NCBI RefSeq assembly: GCF_021390335.1
Contig: NZ_JAJUXK010000004.1
Span: 620,001-684,000, forward strand
Direction: 5' to 3'
From: Dyadobacter sp. CY343
GTDB lineage: Bacteria > Bacteroidota > Bacteroidia > Cytophagales > Spirosomataceae
DNA: 64,000 nt
The stretch's first letter is position 1. Each line of letters starts with the position of its first letter. This document shows, in pieces, positions 34,713-44,181 of the stretch. Both the position numbers and the translations under genes were made by a program. The notes beneath the pieces are model-generated. The model saw only the letters and a list, made by a program, of their open reading frames with translations, had not been told where the DNA came from and made no database searches.

Positions 34713-36235
34713 TCCCATGCTACTTCAATGACACTATTTTGGAGATCAATCGTCGTGAAATGCTCGCCGCTTTGACGTTTCAGCGAAATTTTACCATTCT
34801 GTACCTTTGCAACTTGCTGCGATAGCACATCCTTTTCATTCTTTTTCCGGTAAATAGCAACTACCGGCTCCGTACTGGCAACTTCAATATCGATCGACCG
34901 ACCTTTTGCCTTCACTAATTTTCCACTATCCGGCAGGTATGGTGCTTTGGCCAATGCCAGCGCGCGGGAAGCCTGCGGTACACCGTAGCCGATAAAATTA
35001 TTTCCGTAGGGATATAAATGCGAAGACTTTTCAATCAGTGAGATCAGCTCTTTGTTGGTAAGTTTGGGATTAGCCTGCAAAAGACAAGCCGCAAAACCCG
35101 TGATCACCGGCGCAGAAAGTGAAGTACCGTACAATGAGAAGCAGGAAACATTTGGTTTTACATAAGACAAAAACTCAGGACCTACGCTGCTGTATCCTAT
35201 TCTGTTCCACAGCTTTCCATTCGTGGCTCCTACTGACAATACACCTTTTGCATCGGCCGGAGCAGAAACAATCCCCCAGCTTTTATCGTCGCCTTCATTG
35301 CCCGCAGAAACGATCAGCATAATACCTTTTTTGTCAGAAGCGATCTGCGCTGCCCGCGTAATTGCGCTCGTTTTTCCGTCCATTTGGGAAGGAATATAAT
35401 TCTCTTTCGGATCCGAAAAACCTTTGGCATAACCCAGCGACGTGTTGATCAGTCGCACACCCAGACTGTCCATCCATTCCATCGCCGCAATCCAGTTATC
35501 TTCTTCGCCCCGGTATTCGCGCATTGAATAATCGGTGCGCGCGAGGTAAAACTTGGCATTGGTCGCCATTCCGTATTGTATTTCATCCTGGAAATCAACG
35601 CCGGCAATAGCTGCCATTACTTCCGTTCCGTGCATATCTGAAAATGACTCCGCCGTACTGAACAGCAGCTCACCTGCCCGGCCCGGTTTTACATAATCCC
35701 GGATTCCTAAAATCCTTTTATTAGAAAAAATCTTGGCAAGCGCCAGCGAAGAATCAGCTCCATAGAAGCCCGCGTCGATCACTCCTATTGTTACATCTTT
35801 GGCCGTAATACCTTCTTTCAAAAACAAGCTGGCCTGCACCTGAGACATAACCGGCGCCATTTGTGCCTTCTCAATCGGCTGCGTTTTGGCTACGTAAAAT
35901 CCAGGATCAATCGGTATAACTTCCTGTACAAAATCGAGTTCCCGCACTTTCATCGCCTGCTCGCTCGTCAGGTTCGCAGACACTGCATTCAGCCATTTTG
36001 ATTTATTAATGATCGTAACAGACTGCGCTTTTAAAGCTTGCTCGTATGCTATATTGATCGGCAGGTCAGTTTCGTCTGAAATGGGTAGTCCGAGTTGCTG
36101 GCGACTTGCCAAAGTTTGCAGGGAGACGGCGGGGGAAGATGCTAAGTCCTTGTTTTTGAGATAAATCCAATATTTCGGAGCCGCTTGCAGCGCAGCCGGG
36201 ATGAGGAGTAGGGTGAGCAATAGCAATCTTTTCAT
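34709..36235 (-). CDS. secreted S8 (subtilisin-like) serine peptidase
   Basis: 508 residues with a signal peptide (MKRLLLLTLLLIPAALQA). A propeptide-like region runs to about 145. The catalytic triad is visible: Asp154 in GVIDAGF, His202 in DMHGTEVMA, and Ser372 in YGTSLSAPVITGF, where SLSAP replaces the usual SMAAP. The oxyanion Asn is in SAGNEGD (about 313). A C-terminal small beta domain (about 430-508) follows. The C-terminus is not a standard T9SS domain, though a divergent one cannot be excluded. It degrades proteins outside the inner membrane. Confidence 0.93.
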   Translation of the reverse strand: MKRLLLLTLLLIPAALQAAPKYWIYLKNKDLASSPAVSLQTLASRQQLGLPISDETDLPINIAYEQALKAQSVTIINKSKWLNAVSANLTSEQAMKVRELDFVQEVIPIDPGFYVAKTQPIEKAQMAPVMSQVQASLFLKEGITAKDVTIGVIDAGFYGADSSLALAKIFSNKRILGIRDYVKPGRAGELLFSTAESFSDMHGTEVMAAIAGVDFQDEIQYGMATNAKFYLARTDYSMREYRGEEDNWIAAMEWMDSLGVRLINTSLGYAKGFSDPKENYIPSQMDGKTSAITRAAQIASDKKGIMLIVSAGNEGDDKSWGIVSAPADAKGVLSVGATNGKLWNRIGYSSVGPEFLSYVKPNVSCFSLYGTSLSAPVITGFAACLLQANPKLTNKELISLIEKSSHLYPYGNNFIGYGVPQASRALALAKAPYLPDSGKLVKAKGRSIDIEVASTEPVVAIYRKKNEKDVLSQQVAKVQNGKISLKRQSGEHFTTIDLQNSVIEVAWD

Positions 36236-36394
36236 ACATTCATTTTGTTAGGCACTTCCTTAATTTGGTATATCAAAATCTGCAATCGGGCACAAAGCAA
36301 CGTTTTACACATGCAGCTTCCCGGATATCTGCAATTTTAGAACAAGATAAACGTAATTTTACAAATTAAATTACAGTTACAAAAATTACCAGGT

Positions 36395-37684
36395 ATGCGC
36401 TATTCACGTATTGATAAGGCCCTTTTTATAGACAACAGACGCAGGCTCAGCACACTTTTGAAGCCAAAATCGCTCGTAATTCTGAATTCAAATGATATTA
36501 TGCCGACCAATGCGGACGGTACGATGGGCTTTAAGCAAAACTCGGATTTGTTCTATTTGACAGGCGCCGATCAGGAAGAAACCATATTGCTCATTTTCCC
36601 CGATCACCCGGACCCAAAGTTCCGTGAAGTACTATTTGTACGCGAAACAAATGAGCTGATCGCAGTTTGGGAAGGTGAAAAGCTGACCAAGGAACAGGCG
36701 CGGGAAGTTACCGGCATTCAATCCGTTTACTGGACGCACCAGTTTGACTTTATTTTCGGCAACATCATTTTTGAAGCTGAAAAGGTGTATCTGAACACCA
36801 ACGAACATACCCGAAACGATTCGCAGGTACAGAGCCGGGAAAGTCGTTTTGTGCGTGATTTTAAGGATCGGTACCCTGTGCATACCCTTTTGCGGCTGGC
36901 ACCGCTGATGCACCAACTACGGGCGATCAAACATCCTATCGAAATTGAGCTACTCAAAAAAGCTTGCGAGATCACCAAGTCCGGATTTGAGCGGGTATTG
37001 AAGTTTGTGAAACCGGGCGTGCATGAATTTGAAATCGAAGCCGAGCTGGTCCATGAATTTGTCCGCAACCGTTCCAAAGGTTTTTCCTACCAGCCGATTA
37101 TTGCTTCCGGGGCCAATGCGTGTGTTTTACATTACATTCAAAATGACCAGCAGTGTAAAGATGGAGACATTATTTTGCTCGACGTAGCCGCGGAATATGC
37201 CAACTACGGAGCTGACCTGAGCAGAAGTATCCCTGTGAACGGGCGGTTTACAAAGAGGCAGAGGGACGTTTATGATGCTGTACTGAGGGTTTTTAAAGCT
37301 GCAAAAGATATGCTGGTGACTGGCAATATTTGGGATGAATATCACAAGGAAGTCGGAAAGATCATGGAAAGCGAGCTGATCGGCTTGAAGCTGCTTTCAA
37401 AAACTGATATCGAAAATCAGGATCCCGACTTGCCTGCTTATAAAAAGTATTTCCCGCACGGCACCTCGCACTTCCTCGGACTGGATATCCACGACGTAGG
37501 CAACAAATACCGACCTTTCGAACCAGGAATGGTATTCACCTGCGAGCCAGGTATTTATATCCGCGAAGAAGGCTTGGGGATTCGCCTAGAAAACAATATA
37601 CTGATCACAGAAACGGGCAATATTGATTTAATGGCTGACATTCCTTTGGAAGCGGAGGAGATTGAGACGCTAATGAATCAATAG
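36395..37684 (+). CDS. M24B aminopeptidase P
   Basis: 429 residues. The N-terminal creatinase-like domain (about 1-165) includes NSDLFYLTGADQEETILL. The pita-bread catalytic domain holds the metal ligands in ILLDVAAEYANYGADLSRS (two Asp), GTSHFLGLDIHDVG (His), CEPGIYI (Glu) and RLENNILIT (Glu). It removes an N-terminal residue before proline in the cytoplasm. No signal peptide is seen. It is divergent from the subtilase gene and probably starts its own transcript, followed by a DUF5618 gene. Confidence 0.95.
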   Translation: MRYSRIDKALFIDNRRRLSTLLKPKSLVILNSNDIMPTNADGTMGFKQNSDLFYLTGADQEETILLIFPDHPDPKFREVLFVRETNELIAVWEGEKLTKEQAREVTGIQSVYWTHQFDFIFGNIIFEAEKVYLNTNEHTRNDSQVQSRESRFVRDFKDRYPVHTLLRLAPLMHQLRAIKHPIEIELLKKACEITKSGFERVLKFVKPGVHEFEIEAELVHEFVRNRSKGFSYQPIIASGANACVLHYIQNDQQCKDGDIILLDVAAEYANYGADLSRSIPVNGRFTKRQRDVYDAVLRVFKAAKDMLVTGNIWDEYHKEVGKIMESELIGLKLLSKTDIENQDPDLPAYKKYFPHGTSHFLGLDIHDVGNKYRPFEPGMVFTCEPGIYIREEGLGIRLENNILITETGNIDLMADIPLEAEEIETLMNQ

Positions 37685-37698
37685 CGTTTCTCTTTTAC

Positions 37699-37706
37699 TA
37701 TATTTG
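37699..37706 (+). promoter_or_regulatory. possible -7 element of the DUF5618 gene
   Basis: TATATTTG matches TAnnTTTG exactly and lies 22 nt before the ATG at 37729. No clear -33 TTG is present at the usual distance. Confidence 0.45.
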
Positions 37707-37728
37707 AACAAAAACCAAACATACACTA

Positions 37729-38121
37729 ATGGTCGAAACAACACCCGATTCTATTCAGGAAGCCAGAAGGTATCTGGCGAATGCGAAACAAATTTTGAGT
37801 GAAAAAGCGCGCAAGGAAGATGGCTATTTCCAAGATTCCAAGTACGTAAAAATGGCCGGACACACAGCCTATGCGGGCATTTTACTGGTATTGGACGAAG
37901 TCTTTGGAAAGAAAACGAAAGGCCGAAAGGACGTCGATTGGTATAAGTCAAACCTTTCTCAGGCCGACAAGAAGATGCTCAATTCGTTTATGACCGCGTA
38001 TCAGGTACTGCACCTCGATATGGCATACGATGGGGCACGCAGCGCGGCGCTGGCGAAACTTGGAATCGAAGAGGCTGAGAAACTGATTCACTGGGTCGAG
38101 AGAAAAACTGGTAGCGCGTGA
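37729..38121 (+). CDS. DUF5618-type small helical protein
   Basis: 130 residues, strongly helical and charged, without signal or membrane segments. Segments such as IQEARRYLANAKQILSEKAR and YVKMAGHTAYAGILLVLDEVF are the features of DUF5618, a family mostly seen in Bacteroidota. Its overall shape resembles HEPN-like helical bundles, but no catalytic motif was found. Function is unknown. A terminator directly after its stop ends the transcript before mgtC. Confidence 0.75.
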   Translation: MVETTPDSIQEARRYLANAKQILSEKARKEDGYFQDSKYVKMAGHTAYAGILLVLDEVFGKKTKGRKDVDWYKSNLSQADKKMLNSFMTAYQVLHLDMAYDGARSAALAKLGIEEAEKLIHWVERKTGSA

Positions 38122-38142
38122 CCGTTAGTTATATAATTTTGC

Positions 38143-38182
38143 AAGCCGGGGAGATTATCATCTTTCCGGCTTTTATTTTTTT
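38143..38182 (+). terminator. terminator after the DUF5618 gene
   Basis: Arms 38143-38154 and 38161-38172 form a 12-bp stem with two G-T wobbles and a 6-nt loop, followed by TTATTTTTTT. It would sit inside the coding sequence if the mgtC start were placed further upstream, which supports the 38205 start. Confidence 0.85.
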
Positions 38183-38204
38183 CCAAGACACTAATACTCT
38201 TTGC

Positions 38205-38834
38205 ATGCACCTTCTTCAGGAAGACATTATTAAACTCCTCCTTTCCTTCCTCCTCGGCGCGGTTATTGGTACTGAGCGGGAGTACCGCAGCAAGTCGGCG
38301 GGGCTGCGGACTATGATCCTGATCGCGGTCGGGTCGACGCTTTTTACAATACTATCCATTAAAATCAGTGCAGATGCTGGCAGGATTGCGGCTAATATTG
38401 TGACCGGAATCGGCTTCATCGGGGCGGGGATTATATTTCGGGAAAACAACCGGGTTGTGGGCATTACCACCGCGGCGATCGTGTGGGTTACAGCCGCAAT
38501 TGGAATGGGGATCGGGGCCGGGTTTTATGAGATTACCGTGATTTGTTTCGTGATTTCGGGAATGTCGCTTGTGATGCTGGCGCCGCTTCAAAAGTTTATC
38601 CGCAGAAGAAGTCAGATTCGGAATTACAGGCTGGTTTGCCAATTTGACCAAAAATCCCTGAAAACTTACGAGGACCTTTTCCAGCAATACGATCTGAAAA
38701 TACTGCGGGGCGAACAGAGCCGGACAGAAAAGAATATCACCGGCAGCTGGACTTTACAGGGACCCGAGAAGCACCACGACGAACTGACCCAGCGACTTCT
38801 CAACGATTCAGATATCCGGGAGTTCGACTTTTAA
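38205..38834 (+). CDS. MgtC/SapB-family membrane protein
   Basis: 209 residues from the ATG at 38205 (MHLLQEDIIKLLLSFLLGAV); a longer frame from 38118 would contain the terminator and is rejected. Four or five helices carry LGAVIGTEREYRSKSAGLRT, GIGFIGAGIIFRENN, and GITTAAIVWVTAAIGMGIGAG, the MgtC signature. The C-terminal 70 residues form a soluble ACT-like domain. MgtC proteins help survival at low Mg2+ and affect ATP synthase in some bacteria; the role here is inferred only from family. The ebo cluster begins 198 nt downstream. Confidence 0.92.
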   Translation: MHLLQEDIIKLLLSFLLGAVIGTEREYRSKSAGLRTMILIAVGSTLFTILSIKISADAGRIAANIVTGIGFIGAGIIFRENNRVVGITTAAIVWVTAAIGMGIGAGFYEITVICFVISGMSLVMLAPLQKFIRRRSQIRNYRLVCQFDQKSLKTYEDLFQQYDLKILRGEQSRTEKNITGSWTLQGPEKHHDELTQRLLNDSDIREFDF

Positions 38835-38922
38835 GGTAACAAAACCGCTACATTAGTTTTTGATTAAAATTGGATGTAAAAACCCGGAAAATGAGCTTTT
38901 CAGCAACAACAGAGCGTTATAA

Positions 38923-38975
38923 TGGTTGTTAGGGAAACTTTATAAAGAGAAATTCAGATTATAGTAAAACAACCA
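38923..38975 (+). promoter_or_regulatory. inverted repeat in the ebo upstream region
   Basis: TGGTTGTT (38923-38930) and AACAACCA (38968-38975) are perfect 8-nt inverted copies with 37 nt between. They lie 57 nt before the eboA ATG in a 197-bp gap with no other feature. No exact TAnnTTTG element was seen there. Confidence 0.3.
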
Positions 38976-39031
38976 GAAAAATTTGACTGATTCAGCGTTA
39001 ACAATAGCCGGATCAGAATTACAGTCAATAT

Positions 39032-39880
39032 ATGTCCGACACCATTAAACACAGGATTTGGGAAATTATCGGCCGGAATACCTCCGATGCCGAATCAGAA
39101 TGGTTGGAGCAAAAAGGCACTTCCGCTCCGCTTGAATTGATGACCGCATTTGTGGCCGCTCCCAGGTTTTTGTCCAAAAAAATAATAGAAACCACCGATG
39201 AAGACAAGTGGGAACTGAATACGGAAGTGCCCGGATTTTCAGTTGAAAACTGGTCGCTGGTGCGCCTGAGCCGCGTTTGGCTGGTAACCCAGCTAGATCC
39301 TTCCGACAAGGAAGAATATGTCAAAAACGTGGATACCCTTTTTGACACTGCTGAAATGAACGAGCTAGTCGCGCTCTATTCTGCGCTGCCGCTCCTCTCC
39401 TACCCCGAACAGTGGCTCTTCCGCGCTACCGACGCAGTTCGTTCCAATATGGGATTTGTATTTGACGCGATCGCATTTCATAATCCGTATCCTGAAAAGC
39501 ACTTCAACGAGCTGGCGTGGAACCAGCTGGTTTTGAAGACCATTTTTAACGATAAGCCGATCCATTTAATAGAAGGCTTGCAAAATCGAATGAATGAAAA
39601 GCTGGCTGTGACATTATCCGATTTTGCGCACGAACGCTGGGCCGCTGGAAGAAGCGTTCCGCCCCAGGTTTGGCGGCTGGTGAGCAGGTACATGACGCCG
39701 ACGATCCTGGCCGATATGCAGTATTTGTTTAATTCCGAAAATCGCGAAGACCAGAAAGCAGCCGCACTGGCTTGCTCGGAATCTTCGCTTATTAATGCAA
39801 ATTACCTTTTGGCCAAATATACAGATCTTGAAAAATCAGTAAAATCAGGTGCATTAACCTGGGCCGAACTTGAACATTGA
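39032..39880 (+). CDS. eboA: EboA, first protein of the ebo metabolite cluster
   Basis: 282 residues, soluble, mainly helical, with no signal peptide. Segments such as WSLVRLSRVWLVTQLD, LYSALPLLSYPEQWLFRATDAVRSN (cited as LYSALPLLSYPEQW and LFRATDAVRSN) and ALACSESSLINANYLL match the EboA family by my recall of it. Its biochemical role is unknown. It is the first gene of a six-gene, same-strand run whose other members match eboB-eboF in the known order, which is the main support. The next start lies 4 nt downstream (ATG at 39885). Confidence 0.88.
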   Translation: MSDTIKHRIWEIIGRNTSDAESEWLEQKGTSAPLELMTAFVAAPRFLSKKIIETTDEDKWELNTEVPGFSVENWSLVRLSRVWLVTQLDPSDKEEYVKNVDTLFDTAEMNELVALYSALPLLSYPEQWLFRATDAVRSNMGFVFDAIAFHNPYPEKHFNELAWNQLVLKTIFNDKPIHLIEGLQNRMNEKLAVTLSDFAHERWAAGRSVPPQVWRLVSRYMTPTILADMQYLFNSENREDQKAAALACSESSLINANYLLAKYTDLEKSVKSGALTWAELEH

Positions 39881-39884
39881 AACT

Positions 39885-40907
39885 ATGTGCTTAAACCCTA
39901 ATGAATCCGCGCCAAATCCTTCCCACTTTGAAGAAAGTGAAGAAACCGCCTCGGCGCACCGTGATATTGCCTGGAACGATTACCGTGATCTGATCAAAGG
40001 AATGCGGTTTTTTGATCCGCATATTCACATGGTTTCGCGGACTACCGACGACTACCAGGCTATGCACCAGGCAGGAATAGTTGCCCTCATCGAGCCCGCT
40101 TTCTGGGTGGGTCAGCCGCGTACCGGATTGTCGAGTTTTAAGGATTATTACAGCAGTCTGGTTGGCTGGGAGCGTTTCCGCTCTTCGCAGTTTGGCATCA
40201 AGCATTATTGCACGATGGGATTGAATTCCCGCGAAGCCAATAATGAGCCGCTGGCCGAGCAGGTAATGGAAATTTTACCACTATATATATACAAAGAAGG
40301 TGTAGTAGGCGTAGGTGAAATTGGTTTTGACGACCAGACGCCCGCTGAGGAGAAATATTACAGACTACAACTGGAACTGGCGAAAGAGGCGAAACTGCCG
40401 GTTCAGATCCACACGCCGCACCGGGACAAAAAGAAAGGTACCGAACGCAGTATGGCGATCGCGATCGAACACGGTATCGACCCTTCGTGGGTGATCGTGG
40501 ACCATAATAATGAAGAAACTGTAAAAAGTGTGCTCGACAAAGGTTTCTGGGCTGCATTTACGATTTATCCTTTCACAAAAATGGGTAATGAAAGAATGGT
40601 AAAAGTGGTGGAACAATATGGTCCTGAGCGCATTATGATCAATTCTGCTGCCGACTGGGGTATTTCTGATCCGCTGGCAATTCCTAAAACGGCCGCATTG
40701 ATGAAAATGAAAGGTATTTCCGACGAAACGATCCGGCTGGTGACCTACCAGAATGCGATCGATGCATTCGGTAAAAGCGGGCAGATTGACGTGACGGATT
40801 TTGAAGGAGGTTATGAAATTGACCAGAGCGCAAAATTTCATGGAAACAGCATTCTGAGAGGCGGGCAGCAGCCTGAGCCAGTTAAAGATTCCCTAGTGAT
40901 CCGTTAA
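39885..40907 (+). CDS. eboB: EboB, TatD-like metal hydrolase
   Basis: 340 residues from the ATG at 39885; an in-frame TTG at 39870 overlapping eboA is possible but less likely. The amidohydrolase-like TIM barrel is marked by FFDPHIHMVSRT (HxH metal ligands), VGVGEIGFDD (Glu), PVQIHTPHRDK (His), IVDHNNEET (His) and MINSAADWGI (Asp). These are the TatD ligands. The substrate in the ebo pathway is unknown. The stop is followed one base later by the GTG start of eboC, pointing to translational coupling. Confidence 0.9.
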   Translation: MCLNPNESAPNPSHFEESEETASAHRDIAWNDYRDLIKGMRFFDPHIHMVSRTTDDYQAMHQAGIVALIEPAFWVGQPRTGLSSFKDYYSSLVGWERFRSSQFGIKHYCTMGLNSREANNEPLAEQVMEILPLYIYKEGVVGVGEIGFDDQTPAEEKYYRLQLELAKEAKLPVQIHTPHRDKKKGTERSMAIAIEHGIDPSWVIVDHNNEETVKSVLDKGFWAAFTIYPFTKMGNERMVKVVEQYGPERIMINSAADWGISDPLAIPKTAALMKMKGISDETIRLVTYQNAIDAFGKSGQIDVTDFEGGYEIDQSAKFHGNSILRGGQQPEPVKDSLVIR

Positions 40908-40908
40908 A

Positions 40909-41778
40909 GTGAGCACCATCAAACCTTATCTTCAGCTAACGCGCCCGGCCAATCTTGTGACAGCCATCGCCGACATTCTGGCCGGCCTGGCGATCGCACA
41001 ATTTACATTTTCCGACTTCTCACCAGCCTGGCTGGTCATTTCCACGCTCGGACTTTACGGCGGCGGCGTGGTGATGAACGATGTTTTTGACGCAAAACTC
41101 GATAGCGTCGAGCGGCCCGAAAGACCGATCCCGAGTGGAAAAGTCCCCTTGAGATCCGCAACTTTGCTGGGTATTTCGCTACTATTTATGGGTATTCTGG
41201 CAGCGGCATTATATAGTTTTCAGAGTGGTATGATCGCGATCATTGTTGCGATGCTCACCATACTTTATAATCGCATTGCCAAGCACCACGCATTTTTCGG
41301 TCCTCTCGTGATGGGTATGTGCCGCGGTGGTAATTTGATTTTGGGAATGAGCGTTTTACCCGAATCTTTTGAAAAATATGCGTGGGTCGCATTGCTGCCA
41401 ATCGCTTACATTTTTGCGATCACGATGATCAGTCAGGATGAAGTGCACGGCGGGAAAAAGCGCACCTTATATATTGCTGCATTACTTTACACAATCGTGC
41501 TGGCGGTGCAGCTCACCATTTCTAGCCGGGAAGGAACCTTATTATTTACGCTTCCATTTGTATTGCTGCATGCCTGGCTGATCGGTCGGCCGCTTTGGAA
41601 TGCAATGCAAAACCCGATCGGACCGTTGATCGGGAAAGCGGTAAAAGCCGGGGTAATATCCCTGATCGTAATGAATGCTTCCTGGTGCGTGGCCTTCGGA
41701 TTACTGCCACTCGGACTTGCGGTACTGGCCCTGTTACCATTGTCAATGCTGCTGGCGAAGGTTTTCGCTGTAACTTAG
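40909..41778 (+). CDS. eboC: EboC, UbiA-family prenyltransferase
   Basis: 289 residues starting at GTG (40909), one base after the eboB stop; no ATG fits. About nine membrane helices follow LQLTRPANLVTAIADI. The first Asp motif VVMNDVFDAKLDSVERPERP (NDxxDxxxD) is complete, and ISQDEVHGGKKRTLY occupies the place of the second motif. It should transfer a prenyl group to an acceptor at the inner membrane. Neither donor nor acceptor is known for ebo clusters. eboD begins 28 nt later. Confidence 0.92.
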   Translation: MSTIKPYLQLTRPANLVTAIADILAGLAIAQFTFSDFSPAWLVISTLGLYGGGVVMNDVFDAKLDSVERPERPIPSGKVPLRSATLLGISLLFMGILAAALYSFQSGMIAIIVAMLTILYNRIAKHHAFFGPLVMGMCRGGNLILGMSVLPESFEKYAWVALLPIAYIFAITMISQDEVHGGKKRTLYIAALLYTIVLAVQLTISSREGTLLFTLPFVLLHAWLIGRPLWNAMQNPIGPLIGKAVKAGVISLIVMNASWCVAFGLLPLGLAVLALLPLSMLLAKVFAVT

Positions 41779-41806
41779 TATTAAAAATAACCCTATTCTG
41801 CATTCC

Positions 41807-42979
41807 ATGTCGTTTTCGATGCAAACCATACAACAGCAATTCAAAGTAGAATACAATTACGCTGTGTTCTTTACGCAGCATTTATTCGATCCTGCCAATA
41901 CGTTACTTAAAGATTTTTTCAATCAATATACCGAGCAGGGCTTTCAGAAAAAAGCATTAGTGATTGTAGATGAAGGTTTTGCAAACTTTCATCCATCACT
42001 TTCCAACGATATTCGGACTTACTTTTCGGAGTCCGTCCCCCAGATTCAGCTTGCCTCCGAAACCATTATAGTACCCGGCGGTGAAGCTTGCAAGAACGAT
42101 CCTGCATTGTTTGAAAGTCTGGTAAATGCCGTTGACGTACACGGTATCGACCGGCATTCATTTATCATCGCGATCGGCGGCGGCGCTGTGCTGGATTTGG
42201 TAGGATACGCTGCCGCAGTTTCTCACAGAGGTATCAAGCTGATCCGCGTTCCTACTACTGTTTTAGCGCAAAATGATTCAGGGGTTGGTGTTAAAAACAG
42301 TATCAATTTCAAAGGAAAGAAAAACTTCCTCGGCACTTTTGCGCCGCCCGTGGCTGTTTTTAATGACCTGACATTTTTAAGAACGCTTGACGACCGTGAC
42401 TGGCGCGGCGGACTGGCCGAAGCTATTAAAGTCGCATTGATCAAGGATACTGCGTTTTTTCAATGGATAGAGTCGCATGTTGATGCGCTTGCAGGCCGCG
42501 ATGAAGAAGCGATGGCTTACCTGATCCACCGCTGCGCCGAAATGCATACGGACCATATTGCCGGCGGCGATCCATTCGAATTCGGCTCTTCACGGCCGCT
42601 CGATTTTGGTCACTGGGCAGCGCATAAATTAGAGTATCTGACTGATTTTCAGGTTCGCCACGGAGAAGCAGTTGCTATTGGTATTGCATTGGATTGTGTG
42701 TATGCTGCCAAGATCGGCAAGCTGCCCGAAGCTGATCTGACCCGGATTCTCGACGTTTTGACCAAGCTTGGTTTTGACTTATACCACCCCAAACTAGCGG
42801 AAAACGATAAAATCAACCTGCGTAACGGATTGCAGGAGTTTCGCGAACACCTAGGCGGAAGGTTGACAATTATGCTTTTGGAAAAAATAGGAAAAGGCGT
42901 AGAAGTACACGAGCTCGACGCCGATATTATCGCACAATCTGTTGATTATCTGGAAGGTTCTAAACTAATCCACGCATAA
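41807..42979 (+). CDS. eboD: EboD, 3-dehydroquinate-synthase-like sugar phosphate cyclase
   Basis: 390 residues. The NAD-binding IAIGGGAVLDLVGYAAA (about 124-140) and PTTVLAQNDSGVGVKNSINF are as in dehydroquinate synthases. Metal ligands are kept: Glu in GGLAEAIKVALIKD, His in DFGHWAAHKLE and His in RHGEAVAIGI. It is thus likely an active cyclase, but several substitutions (WAAHK for the usual TFGHA) separate it from AroB and suggest another sugar phosphate substrate. Its TAA shares the A with the ATG of eboE (TAATG), a coupled junction. Confidence 0.93.
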   Translation: MSFSMQTIQQQFKVEYNYAVFFTQHLFDPANTLLKDFFNQYTEQGFQKKALVIVDEGFANFHPSLSNDIRTYFSESVPQIQLASETIIVPGGEACKNDPALFESLVNAVDVHGIDRHSFIIAIGGGAVLDLVGYAAAVSHRGIKLIRVPTTVLAQNDSGVGVKNSINFKGKKNFLGTFAPPVAVFNDLTFLRTLDDRDWRGGLAEAIKVALIKDTAFFQWIESHVDALAGRDEEAMAYLIHRCAEMHTDHIAGGDPFEFGSSRPLDFGHWAAHKLEYLTDFQVRHGEAVAIGIALDCVYAAKIGKLPEADLTRILDVLTKLGFDLYHPKLAENDKINLRNGLQEFREHLGGRLTIMLLEKIGKGVEVHELDADIIAQSVDYLEGSKLIHA

Positions 42980-44181
42980 TGATCACCCCTTACGGACACC
43001 TGACCTATTGCAGCAATATCCACCCGGGCGAAAAATGGAACGACCATTTTCAGTCGCTACGGGAGAACCTGCCTTTTATCAAACAACAACTTTCCCCTGA
43101 CCAACCTTTTGGGCTGGGATTACGCGTTGCCAACGAAGCTTCTATTGAGTTGAGCAAGCCGGAAGTGCTCGCAGAGTTCAAAAGCTGGCTCGCTGAAAAC
43201 GATATCTACGTGTTCGTGATCAACGGATTTCCTTACGGCGGGTTTCATAATGTAGTCGTAAAAGACGATGTTCATGCGCCCGACTGGACCACGATCGACC
43301 GGCTGGAATACACCATCAGACTATTTGAAATACTGGCTGAATTACTACCCGAAGGCATGCACGGAGGCGTTTCGACTCCCCCGCTCTCTTACCGTTTTTG
43401 GTGGGAAACCGAGGGTGATAAGCACAAAGCAACCGAAAGAGCGACCTCGCATATTCTGGAACTGCTTGATAAACTGATCAGTATTGAAAAGGAAACGGGC
43501 AAATATCTGCACCTCGATATTGAACCCGAACCAGACGGAATACTCGACAATACGGGTGATTTTATACAATGGTATAAAGAAACGCTGATACTCAGGGGCG
43601 AAGAATATCTGGGCGCCAAATATGGTTATAGCGACCAGCAAGCTACCGAAGCTATTCTAAGACACATTCAGCTTTGCTACGATATCTGTCACGCGGCTGT
43701 GGGTTACGAGGATCCTCAGGAGATATTGGATTCGCTGAATAAGGTTGGGATTAAAGTTGGGCGCATTCAGGTGAGTTCTGCATTGAAGGTCAACTTTGAA
43801 AGTGATCCGGGGATTATGCTGAAAGCGATCGAGACTTTTGATGAGCCGGTGTATCTGCACCAGGTAGTTGCGAGGAATGCAAATCATACCAAAAATCATT
43901 ATCCCGACCTGAAAGAGGCACTTGCAGCCTGGGATGAGAGCCAGCAGGAATGGCGCGTGCATTTTCATGTTCCGCTGTTTATAAATAATTACGGCGTACT
44001 GGAATCTACGCAATCCGATATTATTAAAACCCTCAACATCCACCGCGAAAACCAGTTTTCGAGTTATATGGAAGTTGAAACCTACACCTGGGGCGTTTTG
44101 CCGGAAGATATCCAGAAACCGATCGGCGAATCTATCGTAAGGGAGCTGGAATGGGTGAAGAAAATTTTGAGTTATGAATAA
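42979..44181 (+). CDS. eboE: EboE, TIM-barrel (xylose-isomerase-like) protein
   Basis: 400 residues. The start MITPYGHLTYCSNIHPGEKW and internal motifs VFVINGFPYGGFH, YLHLDIEPEPDGILD (Glu ligands), LCYDICHAAVGYEDP and VYLHQVV are of the xylose-isomerase-like TIM-barrel type found as EboE. It probably isomerises or epimerises a sugar-like intermediate. The ATG overlaps the eboD stop by one base, and its own stop overlaps the eboF start by 8 nt, so the three are translated together. Confidence 0.92.
   Translation: MITPYGHLTYCSNIHPGEKWNDHFQSLRENLPFIKQQLSPDQPFGLGLRVANEASIELSKPEVLAEFKSWLAENDIYVFVINGFPYGGFHNVVVKDDVHAPDWTTIDRLEYTIRLFEILAELLPEGMHGGVSTPPLSYRFWWETEGDKHKATERATSHILELLDKLISIEKETGKYLHLDIEPEPDGILDNTGDFIQWYKETLILRGEEYLGAKYGYSDQQATEAILRHIQLCYDICHAAVGYEDPQEILDSLNKVGIKVGRIQVSSALKVNFESDPGIMLKAIETFDEPVYLHQVVARNANHTKNHYPDLKEALAAWDESQQEWRVHFHVPLFINNYGVLESTQSDIIKTLNIHRENQFSSYMEVETYTWGVLPEDIQKPIGESIVRELEWVKKILSYE

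Noticed and set aside
38118..38204. Extended MgtC N-terminus
   Set aside because: The extra codons would span a rho-independent terminator; the ATG at 38205 begins the first conserved helix.
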